Positions 1 through 10,255 are shown, counted from the stretch's first letter. The stretch is DNA of 64,000 bases from an uncultured Lachnobacterium sp. (GCA_900543445.1 UQRC01000003.1:1-64000), one strand, 5' to 3'. Notes: generated by a model from the sequence alone, not told the origin. Numbers and translations are program-made.

Positions 1-498
1 AATTCCATGAGCCTTAGGAGTGGCAAAAACAAGCAGCTGGGATTTTCCGGGAACTACTGCATTCGCTACGATATCATTTCCCTTCCGGATCTCCTCTTCC
101 ATATTTTCTTGCAATCCAAGGTACCCGGTTTCCCCTGTTATCATCTTATAATTTCCATCAGCCGATAGAAAATAAAACTCTAAAAAGCCTGCATCCTCCT
201 GCGCATTCTCTATGTAATCACGGATTTCGCTTTCACCGGAGGTATCACGCAGATACTCACTCCACATATGGAGATAAGACAGGTTCTTATTTGTCAGTTC
301 CGTCAACATCTTATCAGACTGATGGAAAACCTCCGTCAGATGAGAAACACTTTCCTCATAAATGGTTTCTGCCACAAACCTGAAATATCGAAAAACAGTC
401 AAAACAATTACTATAATGAGAGTCGCAAAGGCAGCTGTCTGTAATCGTTTTCTCATAGCCGGCTTTTCTCTGTCTGTATTATGATCCTTAATCTTCAT
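1..498 (-). CDS. Membrane sensor protein, N-terminal part only (cut by window edge)
   Basis: The ATG at 498 opens a frame that runs off the left edge (166 residues seen). After a short basic cytoplasmic start there is one strong membrane segment at about residues 20-38, then a region with extracytoplasmic character, helical at first. This layout fits the N-terminus of a membrane-bound sensor such as a histidine kinase or diguanylate cyclase, but no catalytic domain is in view. It starts 5 bp after the stop of the binding lipoprotein upstream, so it is the last visible gene of the receptor operon. Function beyond 'sensor' is inference. Confidence 0.65.
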   Translation of the reverse strand, partial: MKIKDHNTDREKPAMRKRLQTAAFATLIIVIVLTVFRYFRFVAETIYEESVSHLTEVFHQSDKMLTELTNKNLSYLHMWSEYLRDTSGESEIRDYIENAQEDAGFLEFYFLSADGNYKMITGETGYLGLQENMEEEIRKGNDIVANAVVPGKSQLLVFATPKAHGI

Positions 499-503
499 GT
501 TTC

Positions 504-2354
504 TCACCTCAGAGTCATATAATCTTCAGGCTCTGCAAGAATGGCATCACCCTCTGAAATATATTCCAGCCAGGTATCTTTCACAGAGGTATCCTCTCCA
601 CCAAATACAATATTATCATCTGCCGGGTATGCTTCCATGTGTTTAGGTAATGCAAGGCAGGTTACCGTGACAATATCATTGTCCTGAACTTGTTTGCCGT
701 CCTTCGTAACTTTACCCAATGTATAACCCTCATCTGTTTCCCTGATCTCCACAGAAATGCCGCTGACCACCGGCAGGGAGCCACGGTTAAACGGAATAAA
801 TCCGCCCTCATAGCCTTCTACAAAGTTTCTAAGCGTCTCTTTCAGTTCAGTCCCACTCATCTTGCTGCTGTAAGCGGAAAGACCATTTGGCATGATCATA
901 TCACCTGCCATTTTTTCTGTATAGCCGGCTTTCAGCACATTTCCCGTAAAGCTGTTTCCGGTTGCAATCAGCACATCTGTACCATAAATGCCACGCAGAG
1001 TGTTTACCATAACAGAATATGCCTCATTTCCTCCACTGCTATGGAAACGGTTTGAATAAGACTTCTGTGAATCCAACACGATGTTCTCAGACGCAGATTC
1101 TTCCTCAAGGAGCTGGGAATGAAATACCTGATAAGCCTGCCCTGCATCATATTCTCCTGAAATCATCTTAGACACCACGTCCTTAGAAACAGAGAAGAAG
1201 TCGTTTGACGCAATACGTATATACATATGGTTTTCTTGGATCATAGGTTTCACATCGTTCAGATATTTTGTAAGCTTAAAATCCACATCCTGGCTGTAGC
1301 TTAACAGATCCTGCCCATCACTAATGATCCTCTTCTGCGCATCCTCTGAAAGCATTGTACTCAGTATCTTCATTGCTTTCTTCCGGCGTGTATCATCCTT
1401 TGACAGATCACGATTTAAGGCTACCTGGAAGTACGGCGTAGTCATAATCCACTTTTCACCGTTCTCCTGAAAAAACGGAAGAAACGTTGTGTTGATGCCC
1501 TGCTCCTGCATCATTTTTACATCGGCAGAGCTGCCAAAGTACATGGCAAGTTTACCACTTTTAAACATATCCCTCACCGCATCATAGTCCATATCCAGAT
1601 CATCCCGGCTAAGCCCTGTATCCCGGATGAACTGCTCCATACGTTCAAAAGCCTCCGGCCAGACGGTACGGTCCAGACCTTCTATCTTTGTGTTATCCGG
1701 ATCACTGTAACCAGTGCGCCACTTACGTCCGTCTGGAGAAGATAACTCTGATGCTGACAAGCCCTGCAGTGTTTCCATGCAGGTATAATCATAAAAATAG
1801 TCTGAGGTAAACCCACGGATCCCCACTTTGTCAAATGCCTCACAGGCGGAAACAAAACTCTCGTAATCTGTTGGAAGAGGAATATCATACTTTTCAAAAA
1901 GATCTTTGTTCACTAAAAAACCATGTGCATCCGCACACACCGGAAGCCAGTTTACACTGCCATCCTCATTCTGAAAACTGTTCAGATAGGTATCATAGAC
2001 AGCACCTGCCACATTGGTTGTGGACAGATCCATCAGGCTGTCTTTCAGAGGACTTGCATCATGCAGTGAAAAACGACAGCAGGTTATAATATCCGGCAAG
2101 CCACCGTTTTCCTTAAGAAACTTATAGAAATCCAGATCATTATTACCTACTACAAATTCAATATTGATATCCGCAAGCTGCTTCTGTATGTATGGTGCAT
2201 ACTTTTCATACAGGTTTGTGGTCCATAAATACACTGTAATGGTTTCTTTGTCTTCTTTTTCTGCACGCTTCCCGCCACAGCCTGACAAAAGTGATAAAGC
2301 AGTCACCATCACGAAAAGGACAGACAAAACCCTGTTCCATTTTTTCTTTTCCAT
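504..2354 (-). CDS. Extracellular solute-binding lipoprotein (family 1-like) with a 5'-nucleotidase C-terminal-like extension
   Basis: The protein has 616 residues and a lipoprotein signal: a hydrophobic stretch ending LLSGC at about residue 26. Residues about 35-420 resemble carbohydrate-type ABC substrate-binding proteins, with the LPDII and GSVNWLPV regions. The last ~180 residues resemble the C-terminal domain of 5'-nucleotidases, a domain not usual in binding proteins (recognised by eye). No permease or ATPase gene is nearby, so it more likely presents a ligand to the adjacent sensor kinase than feeds a transporter. The ATG overlaps the kinase stop as TAATG, indicating translational coupling. 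Confidence 0.75.
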   Translation of the reverse strand: MEKKKWNRVLSVLFVMVTALSLLSGCGGKRAEKEDKETITVYLWTTNLYEKYAPYIQKQLADINIEFVVGNNDLDFYKFLKENGGLPDIITCCRFSLHDASPLKDSLMDLSTTNVAGAVYDTYLNSFQNEDGSVNWLPVCADAHGFLVNKDLFEKYDIPLPTDYESFVSACEAFDKVGIRGFTSDYFYDYTCMETLQGLSASELSSPDGRKWRTGYSDPDNTKIEGLDRTVWPEAFERMEQFIRDTGLSRDDLDMDYDAVRDMFKSGKLAMYFGSSADVKMMQEQGINTTFLPFFQENGEKWIMTTPYFQVALNRDLSKDDTRRKKAMKILSTMLSEDAQKRIISDGQDLLSYSQDVDFKLTKYLNDVKPMIQENHMYIRIASNDFFSVSKDVVSKMISGEYDAGQAYQVFHSQLLEEESASENIVLDSQKSYSNRFHSSGGNEAYSVMVNTLRGIYGTDVLIATGNSFTGNVLKAGYTEKMAGDMIMPNGLSAYSSKMSGTELKETLRNFVEGYEGGFIPFNRGSLPVVSGISVEIRETDEGYTLGKVTKDGKQVQDNDIVTVTCLALPKHMEAYPADDNIVFGGEDTSVKDTWLEYISEGDAILAEPEDYMTLR

Positions 2355-4537
2355 TATGGATTCTCCGTCTTGCTGTTTTCTACTAATTTATAAATTACTT
2401 TTAACAGTAATTTTACATCAACAGGCTTAGAGATATGTTCATCCATTCCTGCTTCTTTTGCCTTCAATCTATCCTCCGTAAATGCATTGGCTGTCATTGC
2501 AATAATCGGAATCCTCCTTGCATCCTCTCTGTCCAGGGATCGGATCCGCTTTGCTGCCTCGTAACCATTCATCACCGGCATCATGATGTCCATAAGAATG
2601 ACATCAAATTCACCGAGCTTACTTTTTCTGAATCGTTCAACCGCTTCCTGTCCATTCCATGCTTTTGTCACCTCAGCGCCTTCATTCTGAAGCATAAATT
2701 CAGCGATTTCCATATTCAGCTCATTATCTTCTGCCAGTAGAATATGCAGTCCCGTTATAGATTTTTCTGAAACATCATTCTGTTCTTCGCGTTTATCCGC
2801 TTCCATATCAATTTTGAATGGAACACGAATCACAAATGTCGTCCCGACACCTTCTTCACTCTCAAAAGTAATGGTTCCACCCATTTTCTCAACCAGTTTT
2901 TGGGTAATCGGCATTCCCAAACCTGTTCCCGCAAATTTTGTGCGGCTTCCCGTATGTTCCTGTACAAATGGTTCAAAAATATGTTTCTGAAACTCATCTG
3001 CCATTCCGATTCCTGTATCACGGCAGACAAATTCCATTGTTGTCATTTTCGACTGTTTGGATGGAATTTCTATGCAGCTGATATAAATATGACCATTTTC
3101 CCTGTTATACTTTACTGCATTCGACAGGATATTCATCATCACACGTTTCACATACTCTGAGCTTCCAATAAAATTCCGGTGTATGATTTCTCTTTTCTCC
3201 CACTCAATTCGGATATTCTGTTCTGCTGCCATCTGCTCGATTACAACAAATACTTCCCTGGAGATACTGCTCAGATTAAATGGAACCTCTTCCAGAATCA
3301 CTTCACCGGACTCCAGTTTACTCATATCCAGAACATCATTTATCAGTCCCAGTAACAGATTCGATGACTCTCTGACTTTTTTCCTGTATTCTGTCTGTTT
3401 CTCCGGATCATCCGCATAATAGTCAGCCATATCGACCAAGCCACAGATTCCATTGATTGGTGTTCTAATATCATGGCTCATCCTCTTGAGAAATTCCGTC
3501 TTAGCCCGATTGGCTGCTTCTGCTTTTTTTGCTGCTATCAGAAGTTCTGCTTTATATTTTTCATCTTTTTCCTGTTCCATTTTCTGATGCGTCAGATTAA
3601 TTCTGTATGCCCAAAACCAAAATACACTGAATATCAGACAATAAAGAAAAATGACACCTGTTACACTTAATGGAAGATTATGGAATACCTCCGTATCCGG
3701 AATATATGCATAAATATAATAATCACGCTGTTTCAGCATGATTCCGTAGCATCCGGTTCCATCATTCTTCAAATGAAAAATATGCTGGCTGTCGGTGTGC
3801 TGTTTCATTGCCTGAATGACCTCGTTGCTTGCAGTATCCTGTCCCATCAGGCTCTCATCATTACTGGCAACAATCGTCCCATGGTCTGCAACCATGATGG
3901 TTCCATCTTTCCTTGTGCTATAACCATTTAAAAGACTCTGTATCGTCAGAGTATAGTTTCTGACAAATTCAGGGGGTGTATAATAATAGATTGCTACAAT
4001 ACCCGGTGCATCTTTTCTGGCGCAGGCTGCAATGTCGATATGAGCCCCTTCCTCTCTCGTAAAACGTTCCGAATAAGATCTTTCTTCATATCCGGCAAAA
4101 TCCATGATAATTTCTTTTTGCAGATACTCTGTAATCTCATTGGTCAGAGAGTCATCCGTACTGTATTCACAGTCCGTCTTTCCCTCTGCATCTAGTACAA
4201 GGATACCATCCACCCAGAGAGCCTGCAGGTTTTCTTTCAGAAACCCGCGGCTCAGCTGACCACCGTTTTCGATTTCCATGTCGATATTCGTACTCATCTG
4301 TCTGGCACTTTCGATTGCACGGAGGAGGCTTTTTGATTCCGAAGATTCATTATAATGGGTGTAGGTTGAGCACTGCACCTTCACATAATTTACAATCTCC
4401 ACCATTCTTTTCTCGGCTTCCGCTTTCTGCGTATGAAAGAAATAAAGCAGTGAGACTACCACCACACAGATTCCAATCATACCACCAAGCAACTGGATTC
4501 TTTTTTCTTTTATCTTTTTCCTAATATCCAAGATCAT
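2354..4537 (-). CDS. Hybrid sensor histidine kinase with C-terminal receiver domain
   Basis: About 727 residues. The order is: N-terminal membrane segment, an extracytoplasmic sensor region of roughly 250 residues, a second membrane segment, a HisKA domain with the phosphorylatable histidine in RMSHDIRTPING, an HATPase domain (NILSNAVKYN, GTGLGMPITQ), and a receiver domain with the acceptor Asp in ILMDIMMPVMNG and the conserved Lys in HISKPVD. The start is uncertain: the frame is open upstream to a TTG at 4579, but GGAGG lies just before the ATG at 4537, and a TTG at 4531 is better spaced from it. It overlaps the upstream lipoprotein gene. The output partner of the receiver is not visible. 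Confidence 0.85.
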   Translation of the reverse strand: MILDIRKKIKEKRIQLLGGMIGICVVVVSLLYFFHTQKAEAEKRMVEIVNYVKVQCSTYTHYNESSESKSLLRAIESARQMSTNIDMEIENGGQLSRGFLKENLQALWVDGILVLDAEGKTDCEYSTDDSLTNEITEYLQKEIIMDFAGYEERSYSERFTREEGAHIDIAACARKDAPGIVAIYYYTPPEFVRNYTLTIQSLLNGYSTRKDGTIMVADHGTIVASNDESLMGQDTASNEVIQAMKQHTDSQHIFHLKNDGTGCYGIMLKQRDYYIYAYIPDTEVFHNLPLSVTGVIFLYCLIFSVFWFWAYRINLTHQKMEQEKDEKYKAELLIAAKKAEAANRAKTEFLKRMSHDIRTPINGICGLVDMADYYADDPEKQTEYRKKVRESSNLLLGLINDVLDMSKLESGEVILEEVPFNLSSISREVFVVIEQMAAEQNIRIEWEKREIIHRNFIGSSEYVKRVMMNILSNAVKYNRENGHIYISCIEIPSKQSKMTTMEFVCRDTGIGMADEFQKHIFEPFVQEHTGSRTKFAGTGLGMPITQKLVEKMGGTITFESEEGVGTTFVIRVPFKIDMEADKREEQNDVSEKSITGLHILLAEDNELNMEIAEFMLQNEGAEVTKAWNGQEAVERFRKSKLGEFDVILMDIMMPVMNGYEAAKRIRSLDREDARRIPIIAMTANAFTEDRLKAKEAGMDEHISKPVDVKLLLKVIYKLVENSKTENP

Positions 4538-5336
4538 CCACCTCCAGATACTTCTCGGGATCATCCAGATATTTTTCAATAATTTTCAGAGAGGTGCCAT
4601 CCTGACGCATCTCTTCCAGTGTCTGATCCATCTGCTCACAGATTCCTCTGTCATCATCTTTTGCAAAAGCAACTCCTATCCCCACAACCATCAAAGGTTC
4701 TTCCAGGATGCGGAAGCTTGTCTCATAATCCTTCATATACTGAACGATAGATTCCTCGTGCGCTGCAACTGCATCTACATATCCTTTTCCAAGAAACGTA
4801 TAGATCAGCTCTCTGTGTCCAAGACTGATCAGATTACCCAGCTTGGGGATTCTCTCATCCGTCCGGTTCAAGAAGATGCCTTCCGGTTTGGTTGTGGACT
4901 GAACAGCCAGGTTCTTTCCCTCCATGTCACTCAGTTTATAGATATCACTATTTTCATTTACAGCGACCACCTGACGGCTTGCTATGTACGGACCTGCCCA
5001 GCGGTACTCTTCAAGACGCCCTTCCATGGAAAAGCAGCCCATAATACAGTCAATCTCTCCGCTCTCCACCAGTTCCTTTTTCTTCTCCCAGTTGATCTGG
5101 ACAACATTCACCTGATATCCCATTCTGTTAAAGGCTTCTGTAGCAAGTTCAACATCGATTCCAGTCGGTACTCCATCCTCATTCAGATAATTGTATGGGG
5201 GATAGCTGTCGCTCCCGAGCGTGATGACAGGTTTTTCTTTTTCCTTTTTACTGTTACTTGCATTTTTGCATCCCGCCATGGTGATCACCAAAATCCCCAC
5301 AAGCAGAATGGCTGCAATTACTCTTTTTCGTCTCAT
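4521..5336 (-). CDS. Amino-acid-type (family 3) solute-binding lipoprotein
   Basis: The protein has 271 residues with a lipobox ending MAGC at about residue 22. The body is a typical family 3 periplasmic-binding fold: SDSYPPYNY near the N-terminus, then VDVELATEAF-like and MVVGIGVAFAKDD segments that form the two lobes around a polar amino-acid-like ligand. No ABC permease follows. It is the first gene of an operon containing a hybrid kinase, so it probably works as a ligand receptor (inference). Its untranslated leader carries a GEMM-I aptamer and an intrinsic terminator. Confidence 0.88.
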   Translation of the reverse strand: MRRKRVIAAILLVGILVITMAGCKNASNSKKEKEKPVITLGSDSYPPYNYLNEDGVPTGIDVELATEAFNRMGYQVNVVQINWEKKKELVESGEIDCIMGCFSMEGRLEEYRWAGPYIASRQVVAVNENSDIYKLSDMEGKNLAVQSTTKPEGIFLNRTDERIPKLGNLISLGHRELIYTFLGKGYVDAVAAHEESIVQYMKDYETSFRILEEPLMVVGIGVAFAKDDDRGICEQMDQTLEEMRQDGTSLKIIEKYLDDPEKYLEVDDLGY

Positions 5337-5387
5337 TTTTCACACCCTAGATCCTTTTATTTGTTTGATAACCAAAGTTATTCCAGA

Positions 5388-5419
5388 CTAAAAAATAGCA
5401 CTGTCTCGCAGACAGTGCA
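5388..5419 (-). terminator. Intrinsic terminator in the leader of the receptor operon
   Basis: On the minus strand, GCACTGTC-TGCGA-GACAGTGC forms a perfect 8-bp stem followed by TATTTTTT. It lies between the GEMM aptamer and the first gene, so it is the likely expression platform: operon read-through would depend on whether the aptamer lets this hairpin form. Confidence 0.85.
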
Positions 5420-5424
5420 TATAA

Positions 5425-5498
5425 TTTCATGCAACTTGTTGCCATTTTACAAGCCACATAGCTTTGCATCACAGACTTTCGTCTGCTCTGCTCTCTGA
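5425..5498 (-). promoter_or_regulatory. GEMM-I (cyclic di-GMP class I type) riboswitch aptamer
   Basis: On the minus strand the leader has the class I landmarks in order: a GAAA tetraloop in CGAAAG (5476-5481) closed by an AGAC/GTCT stem, the core GATGCAAAGC (5461-5470), a TAAA linker, and the second hairpin ATGGCAACAAGTTGC (5431-5445). The consensus core is GACGCAAAGC, so one base differs. A terminator follows directly. The family senses cyclic di-GMP, and some members sense cGAMP; which ligand is bound here cannot be decided by eye. Control of a receptor and sensor operon fits second-messenger feedback. Confidence 0.8.
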
Positions 5499-5506
5499 CG
5501 TTTTTT

Positions 5507-5536
5507 ATTATAGCATCTCATATTTTCTTATGTCTA
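5507..5536 (-). promoter_or_regulatory. Sigma-A type promoter of the receptor operon
   Basis: On the minus strand, TAGACA (5531-5536) and a perfect TATAAT (5507-5512) are 18 bp apart. This puts the transcript start near 5500, just before the riboswitch aptamer, with a leader of about 165 nt. Confidence 0.7.
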
Positions 5537-5643
5537 CACTTTTATGTGACAAATCGATAAACCGATAAAGTGGACAAGTTCTTTTTACATTTTCTTCCGC
5601 AGAATGAATCTTCTTCATCCCATCCCCCTGTAGCTTAAAATCT

Positions 5644-6831
5644 TCATTTGATCTGAGCAAGAAGCGATGTCCCGATCGTTCCCTCCGGCATCTTCACGCC
5701 GAAGTTATCTGCGATTGTTGCACCGATGACCGCAAAGGTATCACTTGTCTTAAGCTCGCCGCTTCCGATATCGGACGGCGAGTAGGCAAGAAACGGTACC
5801 TGTTCCCTTGTATGATCCGTTCCCTTGTAGGTCGGATCGTTTCCGTGATCCGCCGTCAGGATCAGCAGATCATCCTCCCGTAGTACCGGAAGCAGTTCGC
5901 CTAATTTTTCATCAAACTTCTCGATCTCCTCCCCGTATCCGACCGGATTTCTGCGGTGTCCCCACAGTGCATCAAAATCGACCAGATTCGTAAAACACAG
6001 TCCTCTAAAATCGCGTTTTGCAATATCGATCGTCTGCTGCATACCATGCACACTGCTCTCCGAATGATTACTCTCTGTAATCCCCTCTCCGACAAAGATA
6101 TCATTGATCTTGCCAACGGAGATCACATCATATCCCGCACCTTTTAATGCATTGAGCACCGTCGGTCCGGTCGGCTTTAATGCGTAATCGTGCCGGTTGC
6201 TCGTACGCTTAAATTCGCCACGCTTCTTTCCAACATACGGGCGCGCAATCACGCGTCCCACGCGCCACTCATCACGCATCGTAAGTTCACGCGCAATCTC
6301 ACAATAATGGTATAGCGTCTCTAGTCCCATCGTCTCCTCGTTGCCACAGATCTGCAGCACCGAATCTGCCGACGTGTAAACGATCAGCTTTCCCTCATTC
6401 ACTTCCTGCTCGCCGAGTTCATCGAGGATCACAGTTCCACTCGCAGCCTTATTGCCGATAATCTTTCTGCCACAGCGCTTCTCGAGTTCATCGATCAACT
6501 CCTTCGGGAATCCCGTATCCGTGAACGTAATAAAAGGCTTCTCCGTCCGGATGCCCATCATCTCCCAATGTCCGGTCATCGTGTCCTTGCCGTTGCTCGC
6601 CTCGTTCATCGCCATATAATATGCGGTCGGCTGATCCACAGGCGGCACCTGCTTTAATGCCTTCAGATTCGCAAGTCCCATTCTCTGCAGATTCGGAATA
6701 TTTAAGTGTTCCACGGTATCCGAGATATGACCGAGCGTATCTGCTCCGGCATCATCAAACTTTGCGGCATCCGCCATCGCACCGATGCCAAGCGAATCCA
6801 AAACGATTACAAATACACGGTTAAAACGCAT
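5644..6831 (-). CDS. deoB: Phosphopentomutase
   Basis: It interconverts (deoxy)ribose 1-phosphate and 5-phosphate in nucleoside breakdown and is an alkaline-phosphatase superfamily metalloenzyme. The N-terminal metal-site region [13 protein letters not shown], the [11 protein letters not shown] segment and the C-terminal [10 protein letters not shown] and TDHTREQVP metal motifs are all present. Length from the chosen start is 395 residues, the usual size. I chose the ATG at 6831 because GGTGGG lies just upstream and the family begins near this residue; the open frame reaches 6864. It is last in the udp-cdd-deoC-deoB unit. Confidence 0.95.
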   Translation of the reverse strand: MRFNRVFVIVLDSLGIGAMADAAKFDDAGADTLGHISDTVEHLNIPNLQRMGLANLKALKQVPPVDQPTAYYMAMNEASNGKDTMTGHWEMMGIRTEKPFITFTDTGFPKELIDELEKRCGRKIIGNKAASGTVILDELGEQEVNEGKLIVYTSADSVLQICGNEETMGLETLYHYCEIARELTMRDEWRVGRVIARPYVGKKRGEFKRTSNRHDYALKPTGPTVLNALKGAGYDVISVGKINDIFVGEGITESNHSESSVHGMQQTIDIAKRDFRGLCFTNLVDFDALWGHRRNPVGYGEEIEKFDEKLGELLPVLREDDLLILTADHGNDPTYKGTDHTREQVPFLAYSPSDIGSGELKTSDTFAVIGATIADNFGVKMPEGTIGTSLLAQIK

Positions 6832-6914
6832 GTTACCCACCTTCCCATCTTTTTCTACGCGCACATATCGTCTACTTCACATTGCAATTCTTCTTTCGCA
6901 CCTGTCCATGCGCG

Positions 6915-7571
6915 TTATGCTTCACTGCCTTTTACAATCTTCACAATGCGGCTTGTACCGAGCCTGCTCGCACCAAGCGCAATAAACTTTTCGGCGTCCT
7001 CCATCGAAGAGATGCCTCCTGCCGCCTTAATCTTTACCTTCTCTCCCACATGCTCCGCAAAAAGCGCGATATCATCAAACGTTGCACCTCCGGTAGAAAA
7101 TCCGGTCGATGTCTTGATGAAATCTGCTCCGGACTCTGTCACGATCTCGCACATTCTGATCTTCTCCTCATCCGTCAGAAGACATGTCTCAATGATCACC
7201 TTTAAAATCTTGTCTCCGCAGGCATCCTTGATTTCACGGATTTCATTTAACACATAATCATAATTCTTTGCTTTCAGCATTCCGACATTGATCACCATAT
7301 CAATCTCATCCGCGCCGTTGTTGACCGCATCAATCGTCTCGAACACTTTCGTTGCAGTCGTATGATTTCCATTTGGAAAGCCAATCACCGTACAGATCTT
7401 CATCTGGTTTCCGACATACTCCTTCGCCTGCTGCACGAAACACGGTGGAATGCACACCGACGCAGTACCATAATGAATGGCATCGTCACATAATGCGCGG
7501 ATCTCCTCCCATGTGCTTGTCTGCAATAATAACGTATGATCGACCATACTCAGTATTTTCTTTGTATCCAT
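6915..7571 (-). CDS. deoC: Deoxyribose-phosphate aldolase
   Basis: It cleaves 2-deoxyribose 5-phosphate to acetaldehyde and glyceraldehyde 3-phosphate. The protein has 218 residues. The Schiff-base lysine region [14 protein letters not shown] and the second lysine region [11 protein letters not shown] are intact, as is KVIIETCLL. It lies 2 bp after cdd and before deoB; together these genes send nucleoside sugars into glycolysis. The 83-bp gap before deoB shows no clear terminator. Confidence 0.96.
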   Translation of the reverse strand: MDTKKILSMVDHTLLLQTSTWEEIRALCDDAIHYGTASVCIPPCFVQQAKEYVGNQMKICTVIGFPNGNHTTATKVFETIDAVNNGADEIDMVINVGMLKAKNYDYVLNEIREIKDACGDKILKVIIETCLLTDEEKIRMCEIVTESGADFIKTSTGFSTGGATFDDIALFAEHVGEKVKIKAAGGISSMEDAEKFIALGASRLGTSRIVKIVKGSEA

Positions 7572-7573
7572 TT

Positions 7574-8011
7574 CTATTCTCCTTTTAAATTCTTCGGTCC
7601 GAATCCTTTCGGGAAAAGTTCTTTCAGTGTATAAAACTCATACTCCTCCACCGACCGTGCAAGCACAATTTCAAACGCTTCCTCATCACAGAACTCTTCC
7701 ATCACCTGCCGACATACACCGCAAGGCGCACAGAAATCAAGCGTCTTTGCGTTTTCCGCACCACCGACAATCGCAATCGCCTTAAAATCTCGCTCGCCTT
7801 CGCTTACTGCCTTAAAGAAAGCCGTGCGCTCCGCGCAGTTCGTCGGTGTGTAAGCTGCGTTCTCGATATTGCATCCGCGATAAATTTTACCATCCGCGGT
7901 AAGAAGCGCCGCTCCAACCTGAAAATGCGAATACGGTGTATATGCCATCTTTCTTGCTTCAAGCGCCTCCTTGATCAGGCGCGGTATCATCTCTTTATTT
8001 ATCATTCGCAT
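7574..8011 (-). CDS. cdd: Cytidine deaminase
   Basis: The 145-residue homotetrameric-type cytidine deaminase converts cytidine or deoxycytidine to uridine or deoxyuridine. The zinc and catalytic motifs are present: CAERTAFF (Cys ligand and catalytic Glu) and PCGVCRQ (two Cys ligands). The substrate motif NIENAAY is intact. The start overlaps the 3' end of udp by up to 17 bp; an ATG 6 bp downstream is possible. Its product feeds the uridine phosphorylase encoded just upstream. Confidence 0.95.
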   Translation of the reverse strand: MRMINKEMIPRLIKEALEARKMAYTPYSHFQVGAALLTADGKIYRGCNIENAAYTPTNCAERTAFFKAVSEGERDFKAIAIVGGAENAKTLDFCAPCGVCRQVMEEFCDEEAFEIVLARSVEEYEFYTLKELFPKGFGPKNLKGE

Positions 8012-8777
8012 CCTCCCGGATCAGAATACGGATTGCTTCCACTGCCGTCCGGATGGCAAGCTCCGTATCATGCGCCTGTTTATTGGTCAGTCCCTTCTTC
8101 GCACGCTCCTGATTTGCGACCACAAGGAAACACGAACCAACCCTCACACGCAGAAAACTTCCTGCGATAAAAAGCGCCGCTGACTCCATCTCCGAAGCCA
8201 GACATCCCATGCGAAGCCACGCCTGCCACTTGTTCTCCAGCTCGTAACTGACCGGCATCACCTCCGGCTCATGCTGTCCGAAAAACGAATCCTTGCACTG
8301 TACCACACCGACATGATAACGGATCTTCTCGCCTTTTGCCGCTGCGATCATTGCATTCATGACATTCACATCCGGTACTGCCGGATATTCGATCGGCGCA
8401 TACTCTCTACTCGTTCCCTCCATGCGGATTGCCCCGCTTGCAATCACAATATCGCCGCCTAACACATCCTCCTGCATTCCGCCACAGGTGCCGACACGCA
8501 GGAACGTATGCGCACCGCATTTGGACAATTCTTCGATCGCGATTGCCGCAGAAGGGCCACCGATTCCCGTCGATGTCACACTGACTTTCACCCCATCGAT
8601 CGTTCCTGTGTACGTCGTATATTCTCTGTTATCCGCAACCAGTACCGGATTGTCGAAATGCTCCGAAATCTTCTTACACCGCTTCGGATCACCCGGTAAG
8701 ATCACATACCCGCCGATATCCTCCGGTCCTACCCCCGTGTGATACTGCTTTCCGGAACCTTCTGTATAATCAACCAT
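7995..8777 (-). CDS. udp: Uridine phosphorylase
   Basis: The 260-residue protein belongs to nucleoside phosphorylase family 1. The sequence shows PGDPKR (phosphate-binding loop), [15 protein letters not shown] and the ribose-binding EMESAAL motif. The pattern around VLVADNREY and the length match uridine phosphorylases better than DeoD-type purine enzymes, so uridine is the likely main substrate. It is first in the salvage operon. A perfect TATAAT lies on the minus strand at 8850-8855, about 75 bp upstream, but its -35 region is poor. Confidence 0.88.
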   Translation of the reverse strand: MVDYTEGSGKQYHTGVGPEDIGGYVILPGDPKRCKKISEHFDNPVLVADNREYTTYTGTIDGVKVSVTSTGIGGPSAAIAIEELSKCGAHTFLRVGTCGGMQEDVLGGDIVIASGAIRMEGTSREYAPIEYPAVPDVNVMNAMIAAAKGEKIRYHVGVVQCKDSFFGQHEPEVMPVSYELENKWQAWLRMGCLASEMESAALFIAGSFLRVRVGSCFLVVANQERAKKGLTNKQAHDTELAIRTAVEAIRILIREDANDK

Positions 8778-8950
8778 AATATTCCCACCTTTCTCCTTAT
8801 GTATTTTTTATTTGCCACAAGATTTGCTCCACTATGAACAAATCCAACAATTATACAATGACTTTCCCTTGTAGTATATTTTACCACGAGGATCCATGAA
8901 TGTATACTTTAACCTCTCCTGTGTATTCAAAATTGGAATCCTACATTTTC

Positions 8951-10255
8951 CTACTCCTCTCCTTTAAGCACCTTAGAAAGCAGATCCGCCAGCGGCTCCA
9001 TCGAATTTTTCGCCTCTTTCAGCGTGTTGGTCTGTGCCCCCACCTCGACAAGCAGTGACTTTGGACAGAAATGCATATTGTAACGGTATCCTTTCAGATA
9101 AATCCGCCTCGTCAGTCCCGGATAATACTCTGCCGCCGCAAGCTGCATCTGAAAAGAAAAAGCAAGATTATCTTCTATGTACGGATTCTTCAGATACGCG
9201 ATATCGCCGGTCGATGTCGTGCGGCTTAAGCCATTGAAAAACATGATCTGCGCCATCTTTTTGCCGTTCTGTTCCGTGACAAGGCGTGTTCCCTCCGCCA
9301 CACCGTCCCTGTGCAGATCGATTACCACCTGAATCGACGGATTGTCTTTGATGATCTGCTCAATCTCCGGTGCCGCCGCCGAATACGCGTGATCTCTGTC
9401 CGGCAGATCATAGGTTCCTTTGTGATGGAGTACACGAAATCCTTTGTCCTCTAACAGTTTGGTCAAAGTATCTCCCAGCCCGACCACCGATTCCGATGCC
9501 TTGCCGGGCCTGGAATCCTTATACCCTTCCTGCGAATGCGTGTGATAGATCAGTATCTGCGGTCCGTCCACCGAAGTATCCACGGTCATATCCGGCTTCA
9601 AAAGTTTATCCACACACAACTGATCCTTCCCGATCGTTGTCATATTATCAATCTGATAAAACGTCTGCCGCAGATAATCAAAATCTTCCAGCTTTTTACG
9701 ATTGATCTTCTTTTTCTTATCAGATTTTGTCATCTTTTCTGCCGCCTGAATCTCGTTATCTTCATCAGAAGAATTTGTTTCTTTTAGGCTCTTATTCTGT
9801 TCTACATCTTCTGCTGTCTTAGTCTCGTCCACTTCCGTGGCAGACTGCCCATCTACCTCAACACGTTCTACATTCTTATTCTCTGCAAGAATCTGTTTTG
9901 CCTGTGCATTCTCCATCGCTGCCAGATTCTCATACTGCGACATATTTTCCGCCTGCGATTCGTACCAAATCCGCTGCTCGTTACAGGCAATCGCCGGATA
10001 GACCGAGGCCGTCACATCCCGATACACGCCCGGAAGTCCCTCCTCCTGAGAACACACAACAGACGGCACATAGACGCGCAGCACTCCATTATAAAATTTC
10101 AGGGACAGATTCTGTCCCATACTTCCAAGCATCCCCTCTCCATAATGATAGAAAAAGCTGCAAAGCAACGCAAATAATATGATCAATAGCAAAAGCGAAA
10201 GTTTACGCCCTTCCCTTGCCTTTCGTCTCACCAAACCATCACCACCTCTTGGCAT
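8951..10255 (-). CDS. spoIIP: Stage II sporulation protein P, peptidoglycan hydrolase for engulfment
   Basis: The 434-residue protein has one N-terminal membrane segment (about residues 20-40), a conserved extracytoplasmic region, a low-complexity acidic and lysine-rich linker (about 150-200), and a C-terminal amidase/endopeptidase domain with LIYHTHSQEGY, DLHRDGV and LLVEVGAQTN, the histidine and glutamate positions typical of SpoIIP. It acts with SpoIID and SpoIIM during engulfment of the forespore. It directly follows gpr, a common gene order in spore-forming Clostridia. Confidence 0.94.
   Translation of the reverse strand: MPRGGDGLVRRKAREGRKLSLLLLIILFALLCSFFYHYGEGMLGSMGQNLSLKFYNGVLRVYVPSVVCSQEEGLPGVYRDVTASVYPAIACNEQRIWYESQAENMSQYENLAAMENAQAKQILAENKNVERVEVDGQSATEVDETKTAEDVEQNKSLKETNSSDEDNEIQAAEKMTKSDKKKKINRKKLEDFDYLRQTFYQIDNMTTIGKDQLCVDKLLKPDMTVDTSVDGPQILIYHTHSQEGYKDSRPGKASESVVGLGDTLTKLLEDKGFRVLHHKGTYDLPDRDHAYSAAAPEIEQIIKDNPSIQVVIDLHRDGVAEGTRLVTEQNGKKMAQIMFFNGLSRTTSTGDIAYLKNPYIEDNLAFSFQMQLAAAEYYPGLTRRIYLKGYRYNMHFCPKSLLVEVGAQTNTLKEAKNSMEPLADLLSKVLKGEE

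Noticed and set aside
4758..5498. Plus-strand frame of 246 codons
   Set aside because: It runs across the binding-lipoprotein gene and the riboswitch on the other strand.
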